This document shows, in pieces, positions 43,531-52,036 of a DNA stretch of 64,000 nt. Positions within the stretch are counted from its first letter, which is position 1, and every line of letters begins with the position of its first letter. The DNA is from a virus. The notes beneath the pieces were generated by a model, which saw nothing but the letters and a program-made list of their open reading frames with translations, was not told where the DNA came from and searched no databases. The DNA lies in IMG/VR virus record IMGVR_UViG_3300028412_000004, positions 61,532-125,531 of that record; one strand, given 5' to 3'. The position numbers and the translations under genes are program-made.

Positions 43531-44044
43531 GTGCACTTCTCTGGTGTGGCAGGATGAATACGAGGGCTCCAATAAAGGCCTTTGCCTAAAGGGCGTGAGC
43601 GGGGCCCTGGCCACTCTGCAGAAGCAGATAGACGCAGTCGCCACAGAGTTAGGGCTGCCTCCTCGTAAAGCAGGAGATACTGGCGCTCTAGACTTGCTAC
43701 GGCAGGATCTAGATGCGGACGAATACATCCTAGAATACGATGTTAAGTTAGTCAGTAAAAAGAAAGATATTATAACACTCCGTGGAAGATCGACTGTGTC
43801 GAATCTATACGGCGGAGAGGCTATAGGGGCCGCGCCGGACCGTATGCAGACTACGTTCTACACGGCCGTTGTGCAGCCCTTTAATATTAAATTCCAGAAA
43901 TCCTTGGCCGCGCACCAGGACGAAGGTAGTAGAACACTGAGTGTAGATAGCGCGGCAGGAATGCATCATGAGCAGAACGAAACCTTCAACTCCCCCATGC
44001 GAATCTCCTCAACACAAGGAGCCTCCGGTATGGGCAGAGGCTAA
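43454..44044 (+). CDS. Unrecognised protein at the start of the replication/recombination cluster
   Basis: A 196-residue protein. The first 30 residues are Lys-rich. Residues 30-150 are a mixed domain with Tyr-Ile-Leu-Glu-Tyr-Asp-Val-Lys-Leu and Ile-Ile-Thr-Leu-Arg-Gly strands, and the C-terminal 40 residues are Ser/Gln-rich and likely disordered. It overlaps the RNase H gene by 77 bases. No function is recognised. Confidence 0.6.
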   Translation: MSKKKTLQRQPSKNKKSPIENLDTTKCTSLVWQDEYEGSNKGLCLKGVSGALATLQKQIDAVATELGLPPRKAGDTGALDLLRQDLDADEYILEYDVKLVSKKKDIITLRGRSTVSNLYGGEAIGAAPDRMQTTFYTAVVQPFNIKFQKSLAAHQDEGSRTLSVDSAAGMHHEQNETFNSPMRISSTQGASGMGRG

Positions 44045-44528
44045 AAATTACGGGCTCGCTCTTTATACAGACGGGTCTTGCTACCACAAAGACAAGATAG
44101 GCGGCTGCGCCTCCGTAGCTGTAAGCTCCAAGTTCGGAGTGTTCGAGATCGCCAAGGTGGCGTCTACGCACACCACAGTCGAGCGTATGGAGTTGGAAGG
44201 ATTGATGACAGGGCTGCAGTCTTTTTTGGAGGCTGCTGGTCTTAAAGGTATCAAGAGCCTCCCCACACTGCGCGTTGCGCCGGTCCGCGTGTTCTGGCTT
44301 ACGGACAGGTTGAACCTATGTCAGTCAGTGAACAAGGAACTGCCGCGTAACGCCAACGGCGACATGTGGGCGCGTCTTGAGTGGTATGAACGCTACTTCA
44401 AAATTTCTGGCTTCCACGCAGCTAGAAATTCAAACAGCTATCAGGCCCTAACGGATTTGATCTCATCAGAGTGTCGAGTCTTAATGAGGGACCACGAAAT
44501 AAAATATAAAAATCTAGGTAAAAGATGA
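43968..44528 (+). CDS. rnhA: RNase H-like nuclease
   Basis: A 186-residue protein with an RNase HI fold signature: Leu-Tyr-Thr-Asp-Gly-Ser-Cys at about residue 31 (first Asp), Val-Glu-Arg-Met-Glu-Leu-Glu-Gly near 67 (catalytic Glu), Phe-Trp-Leu-Thr-Asp near 107 (second Asp), and a C-terminal Asp-His near 175. It would remove RNA primers or R-loop RNA during phage replication. The first 28 residues overlap the preceding gene and could be absent if translation begins later, but no better in-frame start exists before the first Asp. Confidence 0.75.
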   Translation: MSRTKPSTPPCESPQHKEPPVWAEAKNYGLALYTDGSCYHKDKIGGCASVAVSSKFGVFEIAKVASTHTTVERMELEGLMTGLQSFLEAAGLKGIKSLPTLRVAPVRVFWLTDRLNLCQSVNKELPRNANGDMWARLEWYERYFKISGFHAARNSNSYQALTDLISSECRVLMRDHEIKYKNLGKR

Positions 44529-44535
44529 ACAATTA

Positions 44536-45177
44536 ATGAAGTCGTACAAAATAATATACATAGCCGGCCCTATCACAGGGAAGATAGATGACAACAGACC
44601 TGCATTCGCTGCGGCTGAGAAGTATTTAAGGGAACAATTTCCGGATGCGGAAATAATAAACCCTGTGTATAACTTCGGACGTATACAAATGTCACAAGAG
44701 GTTTACATGCGGCGAAGTGCGCAGCAGTTGGCTATATCCACACACATCTACGTGTTAGAGGGGTGGGAAGAATCTAAAGGGGCTTGTTGGGAAGTGAACT
44801 CCGCTAAAGTATTTGGAGTTTTTACAGCGTTCCAAGTAACAAAGGAACACTACCTGACTAACACTGTGGTGGATGCTGTATCCAATGCTTTCGGACTGGC
44901 GGCTTCTGAGTGGCTGTCCGACACACGAAGAGAGCCGCATGTCACCGCACGGCAAATGTATATGTACTGGTTATACCAGCATGAGGATGTGACGTTACAA
45001 GGTGTTATGCGCTTTGTGTTCGGTAAAGCTCATGGGACGGCAATTACTGCCAAACAAAAGATAGAGAAGCTGTTAAAAAATAACGCAGCCGCGCAGAATA
45101 AATATAGAGTTATAGACAGGGAGTTAGCCCCAGCTAGAGACGCTCTAGAAAACATCAAATGGAGATTACAAGATTGA
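44536..45177 (+). CDS. DUF4406 / DnaA domain IV-like fusion protein
   Basis: A 213-residue protein with two recognisable halves. Residues 1-105 look like the DUF4406 / nucleoside-deoxyribosyltransferase-like family: Ile-Tyr-Ile-Ala-Gly-Pro-Ile-Thr-Gly at the start, then Gly-Trp-Glu-Glu-Ser-Lys-Gly-Ala and a Glu-Val-Asn helix. Residues 135-182 read like the DNA-binding domain of DnaA: Thr-Ala-Arg-Gln-Met-Tyr-Met-Tyr, then Phe-Gly-Lys-Ala-His-Gly-Thr-Ala-Ile. A role at the replication origin, or as a regulator responding to a nucleotide, is possible. It is followed directly by sbcD. Confidence 0.65.
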   Translation: MKSYKIIYIAGPITGKIDDNRPAFAAAEKYLREQFPDAEIINPVYNFGRIQMSQEVYMRRSAQQLAISTHIYVLEGWEESKGACWEVNSAKVFGVFTAFQVTKEHYLTNTVVDAVSNAFGLAASEWLSDTRREPHVTARQMYMYWLYQHEDVTLQGVMRFVFGKAHGTAITAKQKIEKLLKNNAAAQNKYRVIDRELAPARDALENIKWRLQD

Positions 45178-46284
45178 ATGATTATTAAATTAGCACACAC
45201 CGCAGACAACCACCTACGGGATACGCAGTACTCAAGGAAACACCGGGGTGTAGATTTTGCCCACAGCTTTACATACATGGTCGACAAGTGTATAGAGAAG
45301 AAGGTGTCGGCCATTTTAAACAGCGGGGACATCATCGATACGACCCGGCCTTCTCCAGACGTATTGACCACGCTGAAAGCGGTTCACAAAAAACTGATGG
45401 CCGCACGGATACCGCTCTATGTTATATCCGGCAACCACGATAAAACACGACCACACTGGGTAAGTATTCTATCGGCAACAGATCACAACAGCGGCGGTAT
45501 TATATGCATCGACGGAGAGACTGTAAATATAGAAGGTGTCACCATACGAGGTATGCCTCATATGTCTCGTGATATGTTCTTAGAGCAGGAAGCTTTACAT
45601 GACCCTGCGGATATTCTATTATGGCACGGGGCTATCATTGAGTTCATAGACTTCCCGTCCAAAAAGGCTCTCAACCTGTCCGAGCTTCCACAGAACCGAT
45701 ACAAACTTATCGCGATGGGAGACATTCACGTGCACGAGTCTAAGAACCTGGAGGACGGTACCATCGTAGCATATCCTGGATCAACAGAGATTTGCCGGGT
45801 TAATGAGAATCCTAAAAAGTTTGTAGACATCTACGAGATCGACACCGATAACGGTAACAAAATAAACGGTGTGCAGGCTATTCCACTGCCGTGTCGTAAA
45901 CTGTTCTACGAACTTATCTTAGATGAAGAACAGTTTGCAGAATTGCTGCCGCGGCTTGAGGCTGCGAAGGGAGAGTTCCCTATCGTGCACATTCGCTACA
46001 ACAAGCACACTGTGGAGAATGTATCGGCAAGAGTTCGAGCCATTATGGACTCTGATCGGTGCATCATTCGTACAATACCATTCTCAGATAAGTTCTCGCT
46101 ACCTAACAGAGGAGCTTCGACTGAAGATTTGCTGGCACCGGTCGAATTCGTAGAGAGATTCATTATCAGAGGTTCTAAGCTTTATGAGCTGGGGGAGTCG
46201 TTGGCGCAGAAGCACAACGACGCAGAGAAAATACTAAACACGTACATCGAGGAGCAGCTCGGTAGAACAGAATTAACAGGATAA
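45178..46284 (+). CDS. sbcD: SbcD/Mre11-like recombination nuclease (gp47-like)
   Basis: A 368-residue metallophosphoesterase. Motifs appear in order: Ala-Asp-Asn-His near residue 9, Ser-Gly-Asp-Ile-Ile-Asp near 45, Ser-Gly-Asn-His-Asp near 85, Trp-His-Gly near 145, and Gly-Asp-Ile-His-Val-His near 182. It forms the nuclease half of the complex with the SbcC/Rad50-like protein encoded one base downstream, processing double-strand ends for recombination-dependent replication. The length is normal. The start codon directly abuts the preceding stop. Confidence 0.9.
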   Translation: MIIKLAHTADNHLRDTQYSRKHRGVDFAHSFTYMVDKCIEKKVSAILNSGDIIDTTRPSPDVLTTLKAVHKKLMAARIPLYVISGNHDKTRPHWVSILSATDHNSGGIICIDGETVNIEGVTIRGMPHMSRDMFLEQEALHDPADILLWHGAIIEFIDFPSKKALNLSELPQNRYKLIAMGDIHVHESKNLEDGTIVAYPGSTEICRVNENPKKFVDIYEIDTDNGNKINGVQAIPLPCRKLFYELILDEEQFAELLPRLEAAKGEFPIVHIRYNKHTVENVSARVRAIMDSDRCIIRTIPFSDKFSLPNRGASTEDLLAPVEFVERFIIRGSKLYELGESLAQKHNDAEKILNTYIEEQLGRTELTG

Positions 46285-46285
46285 T

Positions 46286-48859
46286 ATGCATATTACAGAA
46301 ATTGAGCTAAAGGACTGGGGACCACACAAACACATACACGAGCACCTGTCAGATCCCGTCGTTGGGTTGCTAGGTCCCAATGGTAGTGGTAAGACTAATG
46401 TGTTGGAGGCGATCGAGTTTGCCTTCACTGGTTTGCTAAAAGAAAATCAAGAGACCTATGTCAGACACTTCGGAGAAGAGTTCGGAGCCAACAACGCTTC
46501 AGTGCGTATTTCATTCGTAAAGAACGGTATGCACGGGAATATATTTCGACAGGTAGGTAAAAGCAATAAACGAAAAATCACATGGGATAATCGCACAGAG
46601 AGATCTGATAAAGGTTGTAACGCGTTGATGGCTGAGATATTTGAAGCCGACCGGGAGGCTGTGGCCAACGCTGTCTTCATCAACCAGGGAAGTCTGGATA
46701 AGATGTTGTTCGGTAAACCTTCCGAGCGCTACGAACTCTTTGTCAAACTCATCCTTTTGGGTTACTTGGAAAAACGCTCGAAGCTGGTCGAATCTAAATA
46801 CATGGCTCTGTCTAATGGGTTGCAGGACTTCAGCATCCTAGCGGACGACCTAAATAGACAGGAGAGTGAGATTAATAACACCATCGCGGCTTTAGAAGGA
46901 GAGACCGCTCAGACAATCAACTGGAGCGAAGACATTAAGAAGTGGACTGCCTTCAAAGACTGTGAAGCGGACCTGTTGGAAACCGCCGGACAGGTGTCCC
47001 AACTTCGCGCGGATGTTTCTCAAACAGAGCGAAGCTTAAAACAATCGCTCAGCGAATTGGGTGAGTCTATTACTCTGGATACCCTGGAGGAGTCTGTGGA
47101 GGAGCTGCAGGTGCGGAAGGACGCTCTCAACAAAGAGCTGCTGGCAGTGCAAGATATGCGCCGTATTATGCAGGAGCATGCTTCTGCTTCCGAAGATGTC
47201 GCACGTTGTGATAAGCACCTTAATGAAACAGATGAGAGTCTGAAAGATGTTGTTGGTAAAATTGGAGACGACTCCTCTTCTAACAAAAAGAAACTGCTGG
47301 ATCTGGTAAAATCGCATACAGCGGTGGAGAGTGTGTTAGATTCTAAATCACAGGAGGCTCACACGCTCAGAGATACTCTGGAAAAAGCGGAAGCGGTCGA
47401 ACTGCCATTAACAGAGTGTGAAGTGGAGCAACTGCACAAGCGTCTGGAGACTCTTTCCGCGGAACTGGCAGAAGCTCGTATCCGTGCGAACCTGCTTGCA
47501 GAAGCTTCAAAGAGCGGGTTCGACTCCAAGGATAATTGCTGTCCTGTTTGTAAAAGTGCTGTTGGTGAGGATCTGTTGAGCGAGGACAACGTGTCCAAAG
47601 CCCACGACGAACACATGCGTAAAAAATCAGACGCGGATAAAATTTCTGCTGAGATTAGCGAGTACAACACCGCGGTCAAAAACAAGCACACTAGCGTAGA
47701 CAACGCCAGCAAAGATCTTACAAAGGTCACTAAAGAGATTCTAGCAGCTATCAAGGAGCAGAAGGAACTGGACACACGCCCGTCCGAAACTGCTGAAGAG
47801 TTACAGGAAAGAATCACAACCCTGGAGGGTCTCGAGCGTAGAAAGATTGTTCTGGAATCCGAGCTAGCAAACGCTGATCGCAACAAGCGTGTGGCGCAGA
47901 GTAAGCTGGACGCAATAAACCCAATCGATGTGGAGAAGTCTGGGCAAGTCTCAGAGGAAGCGGAAATCGCTCTACGGGAGGAGGTTGATAAAATAACCGC
48001 TAAACGGGACCTGCATAAGACCCAAGTCGGAAACATAAAACCAGTCAGCGACCTCCTTAAAAACAAGCGTGGAGCACTTGAGCACCAACAGAGCCTCCTA
48101 GTTAATCTAAGAAGTGAGTTAACCTCAGCGGTAGATGCTATACCAGCCAGAGTTCTTAAGATAGCAGAAAAACACCACAAAGTTATTCTCAAGGATATTA
48201 AAACCGAACATGTTGCCGAGTCCTCTAAAGATGAGGTGTTGTTGGTAACTCAAGACCTAGAGGATAAGCAAAATGCGTGGAACTCTCTACAGGGTAGCTT
48301 AAAACAGGCTCTACAAACTAAGGCTAGTATAACTGCGCGTCGTAAAGAAATGGAAGCATCTATGGAGGCAGATAAAAATAAGCGGAAGCTTATAGATAGC
48401 CTGAAGACCGTAAAGGAAATGCTTGGAAAGAACGGCATCATCACTGAGATTATCAATGATCGATACGCTCGCATCATCGAGCTCACACAAGACCACCTCA
48501 CGCGTCTGGACTCATCGTTCATGATTGAGCAGGACCCGGATAACCCAGTGTCTGTTAGGTTTTGGCGAGTGGATGATGATTCCGAATATGTCATGGCTCA
48601 GAATAAATTGTCTGGCGGACAGCGCGTCCGTTACACAGTCGCGTTTCTTCTAGCTGTACAACAGCTCATCATACCAGAGGTTGGCTTCCTCGTACTCGAC
48701 GAACCTTCAGTGCACGTAGACGAACCTGGGGTTGAGAGTATTAAAGAATTGTTGCTTAGCTTGGGAGACCAGTTAAGCAGCGCAGAGTCCCAGGTCATCG
48801 TATGCGACCATAACAAAGCTCTCGAACCAGCGTTCGGCGAAACCATACGCATTAAATAA
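46286..48859 (+). CDS. sbcC: SbcC/Rad50-like ATPase (gp46-like)
   Basis: An 857-residue SMC-like ATPase. Walker A (Gly-Pro-Asn-Gly-Ser-Gly-Lys-Thr) is at residues 30-37. Long coiled-coil arms flank a zinc hook Cys-Pro-Val-Cys near residue 419. The ABC signature Leu-Ser-Gly-Gly-Gln-Arg is near 774 and Walker B Leu-Val-Leu-Asp-Glu-Pro near 800. Together with the adjacent SbcD-like nuclease it tethers and resects DNA ends. All essential motifs are intact and the length is usual for phage homologues. Confidence 0.93.
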   Translation: MHITEIELKDWGPHKHIHEHLSDPVVGLLGPNGSGKTNVLEAIEFAFTGLLKENQETYVRHFGEEFGANNASVRISFVKNGMHGNIFRQVGKSNKRKITWDNRTERSDKGCNALMAEIFEADREAVANAVFINQGSLDKMLFGKPSERYELFVKLILLGYLEKRSKLVESKYMALSNGLQDFSILADDLNRQESEINNTIAALEGETAQTINWSEDIKKWTAFKDCEADLLETAGQVSQLRADVSQTERSLKQSLSELGESITLDTLEESVEELQVRKDALNKELLAVQDMRRIMQEHASASEDVARCDKHLNETDESLKDVVGKIGDDSSSNKKKLLDLVKSHTAVESVLDSKSQEAHTLRDTLEKAEAVELPLTECEVEQLHKRLETLSAELAEARIRANLLAEASKSGFDSKDNCCPVCKSAVGEDLLSEDNVSKAHDEHMRKKSDADKISAEISEYNTAVKNKHTSVDNASKDLTKVTKEILAAIKEQKELDTRPSETAEELQERITTLEGLERRKIVLESELANADRNKRVAQSKLDAINPIDVEKSGQVSEEAEIALREEVDKITAKRDLHKTQVGNIKPVSDLLKNKRGALEHQQSLLVNLRSELTSAVDAIPARVLKIAEKHHKVILKDIKTEHVAESSKDEVLLVTQDLEDKQNAWNSLQGSLKQALQTKASITARRKEMEASMEADKNKRKLIDSLKTVKEMLGKNGIITEIINDRYARIIELTQDHLTRLDSSFMIEQDPDNPVSVRFWRVDDDSEYVMAQNKLSGGQRVRYTVAFLLAVQQLIIPEVGFLVLDEPSVHVDEPGVESIKELLLSLGDQLSSAESQVIVCDHNKALEPAFGETIRIK

Positions 48860-48906
48860 ATCATCAGCTAGGAGGTCCGACCCCTCCTGCACAACCCACA
48901 CACAAT

Positions 48907-49044
48907 ATGCACGTAATAATACCAGGTTACGAATATCAACTACAGAATTTCGAAGCGGATCAAGACGATGGTGCGCTTCTATTCCAGAATCTTTATTTTA
49001 TCCGTCAGGGGGTAAGCGCCTATTCTAAGAATATTATTAGTTGA
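48907..49044 (+). CDS. 45-residue hypothetical protein
   Basis: A small frame in the spacer after sbcC, acidic and aromatic. A GGAGG-containing hairpin lies upstream, with AGGAGGT about 30 bases before the ATG, too far for a normal ribosome site. It is included because it is the only plausible coding in this gap. Confidence 0.35.
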   Translation: MHVIIPGYEYQLQNFEADQDDGALLFQNLYFIRQGVSAYSKNIIS

Positions 49045-49074
49045 CTACGAGGTTGTGGGATACATTTTAAACCC

Positions 49075-49578
49075 ATGCTGCTCTGTGTTAAAATTAAGCT
49101 TAAGAAGCCTTTTCTCGGAAACTGTCGCACCACTGATAAAATCAGGCGCTTCGACAGATCTAAAGCGTTCAAACACAATATCCAGGTGGATATGCTGCGT
49201 TGGAATTGGACAATTGAAGAAGCAATATCAGCGTTGGAGTTGGATCTGGATCCCTCATCCATCAGGGTTAACCCGACATACTCGGCCCCTAAAATAGAAC
49301 TATTCGTGCGCCGATGGCGTGACGGTAAATCAGGTAAACAAAGAGAGGAAATGTTCGAGGCTATAAAAGCTGGAGCTGTTCTATCTTTCGAGGTGTTGGT
49401 GATAAATAATAAAGAGCCTGAAGGTAGTAATGCCGACGACACTTTCAAGAAACCTACAATAAAAGACCTCTATAAAATTCTCACCCTTGTGGGTGAGATT
49501 CTAGGACTCAGCCCTTGGGGCAGTAAATTCGGCTACGGTCGTTTTGAAGTGCTTTCCATTGAGCCTGTAAAAAAGTAA
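49075..49578 (+). CDS. Unrecognised 167-residue protein
   Basis: A basic protein starting with a Val-Lys-Ile-Lys-Leu-Lys strand and ending in a Gly/Trp/Phe-rich loop (Leu-Ser-Pro-Trp-Gly-Ser-Lys-Phe-Gly-Tyr-Gly-Arg-Phe) and a final strand. It lies between sbcC and an SF2 helicase and could belong to nucleic acid metabolism. No family is recognised. A hairpin follows the stop, without a T-tract. Confidence 0.65.
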   Translation: MLLCVKIKLKKPFLGNCRTTDKIRRFDRSKAFKHNIQVDMLRWNWTIEEAISALELDLDPSSIRVNPTYSAPKIELFVRRWRDGKSGKQREEMFEAIKAGAVLSFEVLVINNKEPEGSNADDTFKKPTIKDLYKILTLVGEILGLSPWGSKFGYGRFEVLSIEPVKK

Positions 49579-49628
49579 ACAGCCTCTCGGGGATTCCCGT
49601 GCTGTGCTGTCTTCAGTTATAAAGTATT

Positions 49629-51125
49629 ATGAGTAATATACCGCTACCCGGGTTCGGGACTAAGCCGGTGAGCGTCCTGTGGGATGACACCATTCTATCT
49701 ATAGTAAATCCTTTTTCTGCGTTAGAAAAGACGATGTGCATCTACGAAAAGCGCATGGTTGCCAACGAAGAATCACCATGGATTAGAGACATAAAACGAA
49801 CTAGGAGAGATCTGTTTAATGTGATCTCTGAAAGTTCTCCCAGGGTACTTCAGACCTATCACGGACTCCTCGAGCATGTGAAAGAGGTCTGTGCCCAACA
49901 CGGAGTCCCGTGCAAAGTTTACGACAAGCGTTTAGAATTTGCTAAACCACAGTATTCCCTTATGCACGGTTTCCGGTTCAGTCAGGAGGAGCTGCTTATA
50001 CAAGGGTTGGTGCAGAATAAGAGCGGCTTGATAGGCGCGCCGACGAGGTTTGGTAAGACAGCGCTACTGATTAACACAGCGCGAGCATACCCAGGCCTGG
50101 TGACTGTCATCACACAACCGGGAGCCGATCTCACCTCTCAGATGTATGAGGCCGTCAAAAAATGCTTCCCCCATCGAAAAGTGGCTAAGATAGGCGCTGG
50201 ATCCAAACAGAAGTTCTGCGAAGATTTGAACGTGGTGTCTATGGACTCGCTCGACAAGTGTGACTTTGGTCGTACGGAGTTGATCCTGATTGATGAACCT
50301 CATGCCTTGGTTACAGACAAAAGGCTTGGCTTTATTAACCAGTTCACCAAAGCACGTAGGATAGGTTTCGGCGCTACGTTGAAAGGTCGTTTCGACGGTC
50401 GTGATAAATTAATCGAGGCGGTGGTAGGGCCGGTGCTCGCCGAGCGTACATACACAGAAGCTGTAGCGGAAGGTGCGATCTGTCCGCTTGTAGTGTTCTG
50501 TTTGAGAATAAACATACCTTGGAGCGAAACATGTGGAACGCGCGACGCGGCTTACAATCGGTATCTGTTTAAGAGCTCCGAGATGGCTGCTCTTACTGCC
50601 AGAATCTGTCATGAGGTGTTTCCAAAGGATTGGCAGACTCTGGTATTCATTAAGCACGAGAAACAGGCTGAGCTCTACAAAGAAGCAATGGGAAAGGACG
50701 GCACAATCGCAATGGCGAAGCGGCTGACCAAGAAAGAGAGAGATCACCTCTTTGAGTTAATGCAGGCAGATAAGGTGAAGCGTTGCCTAGCCTCCAACAT
50801 TTACGCGCAAGGGGTGACCTTCAGCCAGATTAGGGCTATTATAAATTGCGAGGGCGGAGGCGATAATACGACCGCCATCCAAAAACCTGGACGCCTGGCT
50901 GAGATCATCGAAGGTAAGAAAATCGGGGTGATTGTAGACTACCTCTTCGACTGCCCGGAAGTAGCCCTCAAAGAGTTAACCAGAGATGATTATGATAACC
51001 GGGAGTGGTTGAATATTGTGCGTGACAGTCGTAACCGCATTAAAGCCTATAAGGCTAAAGGTTATGAAATTGTTGAGTGTGAAAATACAACCGAGTTAGC
51101 GGAAGAAATTAATAAGCGAGTGTGA
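49629..51125 (+). CDS. SF2 DNA helicase (UvsW-like)
   Basis: A 498-residue ATP-dependent helicase. Walker A is Gly-Ala-Pro-Thr-Arg-Phe-Gly-Lys-Thr at residues 136-144, motif II is Leu-Ile-Asp-Glu-Pro-His near 217-223, motif III is Gly-Phe-Gly-Ala-Thr near 243, and a motif VI-like Gln-Lys-Pro-Gly-Arg-Leu is near 420. The N-terminal 110 residues form an extra domain, as in UvsW. It would remodel branched recombination or replication intermediates with the SbcCD pair. TTATAAAG precedes the start but no Shine-Dalgarno is seen. Confidence 0.8.
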   Translation: MSNIPLPGFGTKPVSVLWDDTILSIVNPFSALEKTMCIYEKRMVANEESPWIRDIKRTRRDLFNVISESSPRVLQTYHGLLEHVKEVCAQHGVPCKVYDKRLEFAKPQYSLMHGFRFSQEELLIQGLVQNKSGLIGAPTRFGKTALLINTARAYPGLVTVITQPGADLTSQMYEAVKKCFPHRKVAKIGAGSKQKFCEDLNVVSMDSLDKCDFGRTELILIDEPHALVTDKRLGFINQFTKARRIGFGATLKGRFDGRDKLIEAVVGPVLAERTYTEAVAEGAICPLVVFCLRINIPWSETCGTRDAAYNRYLFKSSEMAALTARICHEVFPKDWQTLVFIKHEKQAELYKEAMGKDGTIAMAKRLTKKERDHLFELMQADKVKRCLASNIYAQGVTFSQIRAIINCEGGGDNTTAIQKPGRLAEIIEGKKIGVIVDYLFDCPEVALKELTRDDYDNREWLNIVRDSRNRIKAYKAKGYEIVECENTTELAEEINKRV

Positions 51126-51129
51126 TAGT

Positions 51130-51780
51130 ATGGATAATTTAACAGATACAGAGTTAGTTTACATAGGTAGACAGGTTAGAGATACATTCGTCGAGATTGT
51201 TTTCGAAGAGCGTAAGGCTAAGCATAAAAGTCCCAAAAGACCTAACATAAGTGGAATGCTTAACACGCCTGAGTTCTTAAAAAAGATAGGGCGTATTGTT
51301 GCGCAACACGAGCAGGATCCTGTTCGGTTTGCAGCAACCGTAAGAAGAGTTTTACTTAGGAATAATAATAAATTCTACTTCAACATGTACGGCTCGCCTG
51401 CTACGGTGGCGCGTGCTCTGAAGGAAGCTGAATACGAGTTCGAAGTAGTTAACACACACTTCAAGCGAGGGGCGACTTCCGATGACGTAGCAACTAAGGA
51501 ACTACCTGCAGAGTTAGAGTTAGTAAGCCGTATCTCTGTTTTGAAAACGTTCCTTTATCTCAGGAATAAAACGACAGATTTGTCGGACGAAAATATAAAA
51601 GTAATGTCCAGTTCCTTGATGGATTTAGACTCGCTGGCTTGTCTGATTCTTTCTAGAGGAGAGAGCGAATCAATACGGGAGCTACACTACACTAGTGCTA
51701 GCTACGAACTATCCACACGCCCAGACATATTAGCCGCTGTGAAGAAATTAAAACTTAACTGGAAAGGATTACTAGACTGA
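51130..51780 (+). CDS. Unrecognised protein between helicase genes
   Basis: A 216-residue, mainly helical, basic protein. No catalytic or metal motif is seen. A helicase loader or ssDNA-binding role would fit the position just before dnaB but is not supported by motifs. Its last 52 coding bases are part of an exact 99-bp duplication that is repeated 209 bp downstream. Confidence 0.6.
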   Translation: MDNLTDTELVYIGRQVRDTFVEIVFEERKAKHKSPKRPNISGMLNTPEFLKKIGRIVAQHEQDPVRFAATVRRVLLRNNNKFYFNMYGSPATVARALKEAEYEFEVVNTHFKRGATSDDVATKELPAELELVSRISVLKTFLYLRNKTTDLSDENIKVMSSSLMDLDSLACLILSRGESESIRELHYTSASYELSTRPDILAAVKKLKLNWKGLLD

Positions 51781-52036
51781 CATGACACCTGAGATAAAGA
51801 AAATTATAGAGAATCAAGGAGCTACTTGTCTGGGCGAAGGTACTCCTGTAGTCATGCATAACGGAAGTATTAAGAAAGTTGAGGATGTTGTGTGCGGCGA
51901 CTTACTAATGGGTCCTGACAGCAAGCCTAGAAGAGTGATTAGCCGCTGTGAAGAAATTAAAACTTAACTGGAAAGGATTACTAGACTGACATGACACCTG
52001 AGATAAAGAAAATTATAGAGAATCAAGGAGCTACTT
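51729..52036 (+). repeat. Mosaic duplication: dnaB start region twice, with an intein fragment between
   Basis: Bases 51729-51827 and 51938-52036 are identical (99 bp). They cover the end of the upstream gene, the junction and the first 15 codons of dnaB. Between them, 51827-51937 is identical to 52723-52833 (111 bp), the first 37 codons of the dnaB intein. Both joints have at most one base of microhomology. Net effect: a 209-bp insertion that leaves an intact dnaB downstream. Confidence 0.97.
51782..51967 (+). pseudogene. DnaB N-terminus fused to a DnaB N-intein fragment
   Basis: A 61-codon frame created by the mosaic duplication. Codons 1-15 equal the DnaB start, codons 16-52 equal the first 37 residues of the DnaB intein (Cys-Leu-Gly-Glu-Gly-Thr-Pro-Val-Val onward), and codons 53-61 are read out of frame from the duplicated upstream gene. 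It has its own copy of the dnaB leader, so it should be translated. The fragment contains splicing block A but not block B. It may be a harmless by-product, or an N-intein able to interfere in trans, or an assembly artefact. Confidence 0.7.

Noticed and set aside
48871-48891. AGGAGG/CCTCCT hairpin after sbcC as a terminator
   Set aside because: No T-tract follows. It could equally be a chance palindrome or a hidden ribosome site, so it is not listed.
49580-49611. ACAGC/GCTGT hairpin with inner CGGG/CCCG stem before the SF2 helicase gene as a terminator
   Set aside because: No T-run follows the stem, so termination is not supported.
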